NCBI GenBank assembly: GCA_945933905.1
Contig: CAMEQX010000032.1
Coordinates: 1-9,522 of the forward strand
Direction of reading: 5' to 3'
Length of the DNA stretch: 9,522 nucleotides
DNA from: an uncultured Clostridia bacterium
GTDB taxonomy: Bacteria > Bacillota > Clostridia > Oscillospirales > Ruminococcaceae
Notes under the pieces: generated by a model
Told to the model about the DNA's origin: nothing
The model's input: only the letters and a program-made list of their open reading frames with translations
The model's database searches: none
Program-made: the position numbers and the translations under genes
Shown here: positions 6,105 to 9,522 of the stretch, piece after piece
Layout of the letters: the number at the start of each line of letters is the position of its first letter
Position numbering within the stretch: the stretch's first letter is position 1

Positions 6105-6938
6105 TTATTTACCGTTTCTTCTTCTTACGATGAACTTATTGGACGCTTTCTTAAGCGAACGTGTCTTGTAACCCAAAGCGGGCTTGCCCCAAGGAGTTAC
6201 AGGTCCGGGACGTCCAACGGGGGACTTACCCTCACCACCGCCGTGCGGGTGGTCGTTCGGGTTCATTACGGAACCGCGAACTGTCGGTCTGATACCGAGG
6301 TGACGAGTTTTACCAGCTTTACCGCGGTTTACGTTCTCGTGGTCGAGGTTGGAAACCGTACCAACAGTAGCGTAGCAGCTCGCCTGAATGTTTCTCAGCT
6401 CGCCCGAAGGAAGTCTGAGAAGCGCATAGCCGCTCTCCTTAGCCATCAGCTGAGCGGTGTTGCCAGCCGAGCGAACAAGCTGTCCGCCCTTGCCGGGGTA
6501 AAGCTCAATATTGTGGATAAAGGTACCAACGGGGATATTCTCAAGCGGAAGAGCGTTTCCGGGCTTGATGTCCGCGTCTGCGCCCGCTCTTACGGTATCG
6601 CCTACCTTAAGTCCGTCGGGAGCGATGATATATCTCTTCTCGCCGTCCTCGTACTGAACGAGAGCGATGAAAGCGGAACGGTTCGGGTCGTATTCGAGCG
6701 TCATAACCGTCGCGTTCATTCCGCGCTTATTTCTCTTGAAGTCGATAACGCGGTATTTTTTTCTGTTGCCGCCGCCGATGTGACGAACGGTAATTCTGCC
6801 GTAGCTGTTTCTGCCTGCGGTCTTCTTAACAGGCTCCAGAAGACTTTTTTCGGGAGCGACCTTGGACAGCCCGCTGTAATCGGTAACAGTCATACCTCTG
6901 CGGCTGTTATTGACAGGCTTGTAAACTTTTATAGCCAT
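6105..6938 (-). CDS. rplB: 50S ribosomal protein uL2 (L2)
   Basis: One of the most conserved large-subunit proteins, needed for subunit association and peptidyl transferase assembly. The 277 residues are full length: [20 protein letters not shown], the [17 protein letters not shown] segment, the central SH3-like region with [22 protein letters not shown], and the C-terminal extension [21 protein letters not shown]230 is in the position of the Escherichia coli His229 that is important for peptidyl transferase activity. The ATG follows AAGGAG in the 17-nt gap after rplW. A 97-nt structured spacer follows the stop. Confidence 0.98.
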   Translation of the reverse strand: MAIKVYKPVNNSRRGMTVTDYSGLSKVAPEKSLLEPVKKTAGRNSYGRITVRHIGGGNRKKYRVIDFKRNKRGMNATVMTLEYDPNRSAFIALVQYEDGEKRYIIAPDGLKVGDTVRAGADADIKPGNALPLENIPVGTFIHNIELYPGKGGQLVRSAGNTAQLMAKESGYALLRLPSGELRNIQASCYATVGTVSNLDHENVNRGKAGKTRHLGIRPTVRGSVMNPNDHPHGGGEGKSPVGRPGPVTPWGKPALGYKTRSLKKASNKFIVRRRNGK

Positions 6939-6955
6939 TTCGTTTCACTCCTTAC

Positions 6956-7255
6956 TCAAATCATTCCGTCGAAGAACTCGATTGTCTTAGAGCCCTCTGC
7001 GAGAGTGACAATAGCCTTCTTCCAATCAGAAGTGTAACCCTCGTTTCTGCCCATTCTCTTCTTTCTTCCGCGAACGCTGATTGTGTTTACCTTAGCAACC
7101 TTAACGCCCTTGAAGAGAGTCTCGACAGCCTTTGCGATTTCAATTTTGTTGGCATTCTTAGCAACCTTGAAGGTGTACTTGCCGTTCTGAAGGCATTCTG
7201 TGCTGTGCTCGGTGATAATGGGCTTGATGATAATGTCCTGTGCAACCTTTTCCAT
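6956..7255 (-). CDS. rplW: 50S ribosomal protein uL23 (L23)
   Basis: Exit-tunnel protein that is the main docking site for trigger factor and SRP. The 99 residues show the short clostridial form: [38 protein letters not shown], then [38 protein letters not shown]. Its ATG overlaps the rplD stop by one base (TAATG), with a GGAGGTG site in the last codons of rplD, which indicates coupled translation. Confidence 0.97.
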   Translation of the reverse strand: MEKVAQDIIIKPIITEHSTECLQNGKYTFKVAKNANKIEIAKAVETLFKGVKVAKVNTISVRGRKKRMGRNEGYTSDWKKAIVTLAEGSKTIEFFDGMI

Positions 7256-7878
7256 TATGCGTACACCTCCTCGAGCTTTTCAACAGCGCCCTTTACGATA
7301 ACGAACTTATCGCAGTTGAGGATATCGTAAACGTTGAGGGAGTTAACCTGCGCCGTTTTAACCTTTTCGATGTTTGCAGCGGACTTGATAACCTTTGCGT
7401 CTGCGCTGTCAAGAACGATGAGGGTCTTGCCCTGAGCGCCGACTGCGTTGAGCATATTGACCATAGTCTTGGTCTTGTACTCGTCCGTTGTGATAGCGTC
7501 AACAACAATCATTTCATTGTCGATGACCTTGGTGGAAAGAGCGGACAAAATAGCCAGTCTCTTTACCTTCTTGTTCATAGCAAGTCTGTATGAACGGGGC
7601 TTGGGACCAAGCGCGATACCGCCGTGTCTCCACTGGGGAGCTCTGGTGGAACCCTGTCTTGCATGACCTGTGCCCTTCTGACGATAGGGCTTCTTGCCGC
7701 CGCCGCTTACTTCAGTTCTGGTAAGCGTGGACTGAGTGCCCTGACGCTGATTTGCGAGGTAATTCACAACCGCGGTGTGCATAGCGGTCTTGTTGGGCTC
7801 GATGCCGAAAACCGCGTCGTTAAGCTCCAGCTCGGAAACGACTTTACCCGCCATATCAACTACGTTAATCTTTGACAT
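7255..7878 (-). CDS. rplD: 50S ribosomal protein uL4 (L4)
   Basis: Large-subunit protein whose extended loop reaches the exit-tunnel constriction. In gammaproteobacteria it also represses the S10 operon through the rpsJ leader. The 207 residues are intact: [21 protein letters not shown], the loop with [43 protein letters not shown], and the globular domain with [12 protein letters not shown] and KTLIVLD. The start follows an AAGGAGGAC site in the 21-nt gap after rplC. L4-mediated control is established only in gammaproteobacteria, so a similar role here would be speculation even though the rpsJ leader is long. Confidence 0.98.
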   Translation of the reverse strand: MSKINVVDMAGKVVSELELNDAVFGIEPNKTAMHTAVVNYLANQRQGTQSTLTRTEVSGGGKKPYRQKGTGHARQGSTRAPQWRHGGIALGPKPRSYRLAMNKKVKRLAILSALSTKVIDNEMIVVDAITTDEYKTKTMVNMLNAVGAQGKTLIVLDSADAKVIKSAANIEKVKTAQVNSLNVYDILNCDKFVIVKGAVEKLEEVYA

Positions 7879-7899
7879 ATCGTATCGTCCTCCTTACTT

Positions 7900-8532
7900 T
7901 TAAGCCTTAACCGCGTCGCAGATTGTAACAACGCCGCCCTTGGGACCGGGAACAGCGCCCTTAACCGCGATGAGATTGTTCTCGACGTCAACCTTGACAA
8001 CAACGAGGTTCTGCACGGTAACTCTCTCTGCGCCCATGTGACCTGCCATACCCTTGCCCTTGAAAATTCTCGAAGGGCTGGAGCAAGCGCCCATAGAGCC
8101 TGCCTGTCTTGCAACAGGGCCGGAACCGTGAGTTTCCTTCAGTCTGTGCTGGTTGTGACGCTTGATAGCGCCTGTGAAACCCTTACCCTTGCTGGTGCCG
8201 ACAACGTCGATTACGTCGCCCTCAGCAAAAACGTCTGCCTTTACGATATCGCCCGTGTTAAGCGAAGCGGTGTCGTCAAGACGGAACTCCTTAAGAGTTT
8301 TCTTGAAAGCCACGTCATTCTTCTTGAAGTGACCCTGCTCGGGCTTGTTAACGTGCTTAGCGGAAACATCGCCAAAGCCGAGCTGAACAGCTTCATAGCC
8401 GTCGTTTTCGGTTGTTTTCTTCTGAACTACAACGCAGGGACCCGCCTCGATAACGGTAACGGGAACAACCTTTCCTGCCTCGTCGAAGATCTGCGTCATG
8501 CCGACCTTCTTGCCGATGATAGCCTTTTTCAT
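7900..8532 (-). CDS. rplC: 50S ribosomal protein uL3 (L3)
   Basis: Early assembly protein with a long arm reaching the peptidyl transferase centre. The 210 residues include the start [21 protein letters not shown], the [13 protein letters not shown] [28 protein letters not shown], the arm signature [33 protein letters not shown], and [24 protein letters not shown]. The ATG follows AAGGAGG by eight nt. The 142-nt spacer between rpsJ and this gene contains several inverted repeats and is the most structured spacer in the window. Confidence 0.98.
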   Translation of the reverse strand: MKKAIIGKKVGMTQIFDEAGKVVPVTVIEAGPCVVVQKKTTENDGYEAVQLGFGDVSAKHVNKPEQGHFKKNDVAFKKTLKEFRLDDTASLNTGDIVKADVFAEGDVIDVVGTSKGKGFTGAIKRHNQHRLKETHGSGPVARQAGSMGACSSPSRIFKGKGMAGHMGAERVTVQNLVVVKVDVENNLIAVKGAVPGPKGGVVTICDAVKA

Positions 8533-8558
8533 CAGCTTTTCCTCCTTCTTGGTTATTG

Positions 8559-8673
8559 GTTGAGATTGCTCTCAACATGACCTCGCGCCGCGAATCGGCG
8601 TTCGGTTAGCGGTTGGGGAACCGTTGGGTAAATCCCCCAACATAACTCAAAGTCAAAAGCTTATGCTTTCAAC
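8559..8673 (-). other. Multi-hairpin RNA element between rpsJ and rplC
   Basis: Reading with transcription, four complementary blocks follow the rpsJ stop. First, GTTGAAAGC/GCTTTTGAC (8673-8652, 9 bp with two G-U, loop ATAA). Second, GTTGGG/CCCAAC (8641-8623) followed by CGGTT-CCCC-AACCG (8623-8610), with an alternative GTTGGGG/CCCCAAC pairing (8641-8635 with 8618-8612). Third, CGCCG/CGGCG (8600-8586). Fourth, GTTGAGA-GCAA-TCTCAAC (8576-8559), a perfect 7-bp stem with a GNRA tetraloop. The rplC ribosome binding site follows 11 nt later. No terminator U-tract is seen. A cis-acting regulatory role is inference. Confidence 0.65.
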
Positions 8674-8674
8674 T

Positions 8675-8986
8675 TTAAATATCCATAGAAATCTCCACGC
8701 CTGCGGGGAGCTCCAAGCTCTGAAGAGCCTCGATTGTCTTCTGAGAGGGGCGGATTACATCGATAAGGCGCTTGTGGGTGCGAAGCTCAAACTGCTCGCG
8801 GGAGTCCTTATACTTGTGAACTGCTCTCAGGATAGTAACAACCTGCTTGTCCGTAGGAAGCGGAATGGGGCCTGCAACTCTTGCGCCGCTGCGCTTAGCA
8901 GCGTCAACAATCTTAGCGGCAGCGGCGTCAACAATGCCGTGCTCGTAGCCCTTAATCTTGATTCTGACTTTTTCGCTGGATGCCAT
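8675..8986 (-). CDS. rpsJ: 30S ribosomal protein uS10 (S10)
   Basis: First gene of the S10 operon. It is a head protein of the small subunit that also acts as NusE in transcription antitermination. The 103 residues match the family length: [40 protein letters not shown], the loop with [21 protein letters not shown] and the end [11 protein letters not shown]. The start ATG follows a modest GGGAAAGG site, immediately preceded by a small CGTTTT/AAAACG hairpin. A long leader with a strong promoter lies upstream; a structured spacer follows one base after the region of the stop codon. Confidence 0.98.
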   Translation of the reverse strand: MASSEKVRIKIKGYEHGIVDAAAAKIVDAAKRSGARVAGPIPLPTDKQVVTILRAVHKYKDSREQFELRTHKRLIDVIRPSQKTIEALQSLELPAGVEISMDI

Positions 8987-9003
8987 AATTTTTCAACCTT
9001 TCC

Positions 9004-9018
9004 CGTTTTTGTAAAACG
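9004..9018 (-). other. Small hairpin just upstream of the rpsJ ribosome binding site
   Basis: CGTTTT (9018-9013) and AAAACG (9009-9004) pair around an ACA loop, directly abutting the GGGAAAGG ribosome binding site of rpsJ. It is AT-rich and only 6 bp. Confidence 0.35.
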
Positions 9019-9099
9019 CTTGTCAATAATCGGCGAAGGCTTATTATGAAAAATCCACTGCTCCGTGTGTTTCATATATCCGCGCAGACCTGTTAGTTA

Positions 9100-9179
9100 T
9101 CCGACAATTTCGGACACTTTAACCGCCTCGGCGAGATATTCCGAAGAGTATAAATTTTTCCGCCCGAATCGAGTTCGGA
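9100..9179 (-). promoter_or_regulatory. Competing helices in the rpsJ leader (possible switch)
   Basis: Five blocks lie in order: TCCGAA (9179-9174), TTCGG (9168-9164), TTCGGA (9145-9140), TCCGAA (9114-9109) and TCGGA (9104-9100). Blocks 1:2 and 4:5 form two local hairpins, each with a loop of about five bases. Block 3 is perfectly complementary to both 1 and 4, so it could replace either hairpin. Mutually exclusive pairing of this kind is the hallmark of attenuators, but no terminator is evident, so this is a candidate only. Confidence 0.4.
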
Positions 9180-9244
9180 CTTGCTCGGCCGAAGTTACCA
9201 CGGCTTGCGTGCAATCTCCGACTTCATCGCCTTGTTTTTTCAAA

Positions 9245-9260
9245 ACTGCCATACAGCAGT
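9245..9260 (-). other. Hairpin at the predicted 5' end of the rpsJ transcript
   Basis: ACTGC (9260-9256) and GCAGT (9249-9245) form a short stem with loop TGTATG, followed by TTTT. It would begin about five nt after the predicted transcription start. Possible roles are 5'-end protection or early pausing; the stem is short. Confidence 0.35.
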
Positions 9261-9271
9261 CGCCAAAGATT

Positions 9272-9300
9272 ATTTTACCACACACGCCGCCATTTTTCAA
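9272..9300 (-). promoter_or_regulatory. Sigma-A type promoter for rpsJ
   Basis: TTGAAA (9300-9295), a 17-nt spacer and TAAAAT (9277-9272), with an extended -10 TGG immediately before it. Both hexamers are one mismatch from consensus and the spacing is ideal. It points at rpsJ with no gene between. Predicted start near 9265. Confidence 0.7.
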
Positions 9301-9304
9301 GCGT

Positions 9305-9338
9305 ATTCTCAAAAACTTTGCCTTTTTGCATAGAGAAT
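9305..9338. other. AT-rich inverted repeat upstream of the rpsJ promoter
   Basis: ATTCT and AGAAT flank CAAAAA and TTTTTG, giving an 11-bp interrupted stem around a seven-base loop. On the plus strand it is followed by TTTTT, on the minus strand it is not. It could help end transcription or be chance in AT-rich sequence; it is too AT-rich for a convincing terminator. Confidence 0.25.
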
Positions 9339-9422
9339 TTTTCTTGGATTTCAGCCATATTTTTATGCACCTTGCACAAAACAGGCGATTTTCAGCAATT
9401 TTCGAGCAAAATATACCATTAT

Positions 9423-9451
9423 AATATAAGCCAAAACTCAAAGTCCCTCAA
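9423..9451 (-). promoter_or_regulatory. Possible second, weaker promoter upstream of rpsJ
   Basis: TTGAGG (9451-9446), 17-nt spacer and TATATT (9428-9423), with an overlapping TATAAT at 9423-9418. It overlaps the stop codon of the upstream gene. The hexamers are less exact than those of the promoter at 9272-9300, and the surrounding AT-richness makes chance matches likely. Confidence 0.3.
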
Positions 9452-9522
9452 GCGCACCAGCGATTACCTCCGACCACTGCTTCACAAGAATGTCAGCCTT
9501 GCCCGAAATCCCGAGAAGCCGC
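9438..9522 (-). CDS. C-terminal fragment of an unidentified protein
   Basis: Twenty-seven codons in one frame end in TGA (9440-9438), and the rest lies beyond the right edge. The residues read RLLGISGKADILVKQWSEVI and then AGALEGL. Codon choice (CTT, GGC, AAG, CAG, GAG) resembles the ribosomal genes, which supports a real coding end. I do not recognise the family. It does not resemble the C-terminus of elongation factor Tu, the gene often found upstream of rpsJ in Bacillota. No clear terminator lies between it and rpsJ, so some readthrough into the operon is possible. Confidence 0.55.
   Translation of the reverse strand, partial: RLLGISGKADILVKQWSEVIAGALEGL

Larger units (their letters stand above)
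8987..9437 (-). promoter_or_regulatory. rpsJ promoter and long leader region (no gene)
   Basis: These 451 bases between the upstream gene and rpsJ show no convincing coding sequence. The distal half (about 9300-9437) is AT-rich and holds a weaker promoter-like sequence at its edge and an AT-rich inverted repeat (9305-9338). A strong promoter lies at 9272-9300, giving an expected transcript start near 9265 and a 5' leader of about 280 nt. That leader contains a hairpin at its 5' end (9245-9260), copies of TCCGAA and TTCGGA that can pair in mutually exclusive ways (9100-9179), and a small hairpin before the rpsJ ribosome binding site (9004-9018). Confidence 0.65.

Noticed and set aside
6243..7037. 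264-codon open frame on the plus strand
   Set aside because: Antisense to rplB and part of rplW; no family resemblance, no plausible upstream signals, explained by codon bias of the sense genes.
9065..9424. 119-codon open frame on the plus strand upstream of rpsJ
   Set aside because: Low-complexity, Phe-rich translation of AT-rich noncoding sequence, with no recognisable domain or ribosome binding site.
9097..9441. 114-codon open frame in the rpsJ leader, with a 51-codon stretch from an internal ATG at 9231
   Set aside because: It spans the predicted promoter, has no ribosome binding site before either ATG, uses codons (CGA, CGG, CAA, TTA) unlike the neighbours, and contains the inverted repeats. 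A short leader peptide is not excluded but is not supported.
1..9522. tRNA or rRNA genes, insertion sequences, CRISPR arrays, prophage or defence genes
   Set aside because: None seen. Apart from the leader, spacers and end fragment, the window is occupied by ribosomal protein genes, and no direct-repeat arrays or transposase motifs were found by eye.

Overview
The window is a stretch of the universal S10-spc ribosomal protein supercluster, read entirely from the minus strand (right to left). In transcription order it holds rpsJ, rplC, rplD, rplW, rplB, rpsS, rplV, rpsC, rplP, rpmC, rpsQ, rplN, rplX, rplE, rpsN, rpsH, rplF, rplR and the first 153 codons of rpsE, which runs off the left edge. 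Upstream of rpsJ lie a 451-base promoter and leader region and the last 27 codons of an unrelated, unidentified gene. The gene order, strong AGGAGG-type ribosome binding sites, zinc-type uS14 and zinc-ribbon uL24 point to a Clostridia member of the Bacillota. The general look of the proteins suggests a gut Oscillospirales/Ruminococcaceae lineage; that placement is inference.

Layout: 9438-9522 is the 3' end of the upstream gene. 8987-9437 carries a good sigma-A promoter (TTGAAA-N17-TAAAAT with an extended -10) and a leader of about 280 nt containing competing helices. 4536-8986 holds the S10 operon genes from rpsJ through rpsC; rplP, rpmC and rpsQ follow to 3637, and the spc genes run from 3578 down to the left edge. 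Three junctions (rplD/rplW, rpsC/rplP, rplP/rpmC) overlap by one base (TAATG or TGATG), which implies translational coupling. No rho-independent terminator is visible inside the cluster, so it is probably read as one long transcript.

No new gene system is present: the coding content is core translation machinery. Two things stand out. First, rpsN is broken. Relative to the 61-residue zinc-type uS14 family it lacks 34 nt at about 2083/2084, which removes the fourth zinc cysteine and about 11 further residues and shifts the frame, while the normal C-terminus survives out of frame. Because uS14 is essential, this is an assembly error, a strain lesion covered by another rpsN copy, or something unusual. 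Second, each of the longer spacers within the cluster (rpsJ-rplC, rplB-rpsS, rpsQ-rplN, rplX-rplE, rpsN-rpsH, rplF-rplR) and the rpsJ leader contains inverted repeats in the transcribed strand, two of them capped by GNRA tetraloops, whereas the short gaps are only long enough for a ribosome binding site. These are candidate regulatory or processing elements that I cannot match to a known ribosomal-protein leader family. All structures were found by eye, without energy calculation or comparative data.
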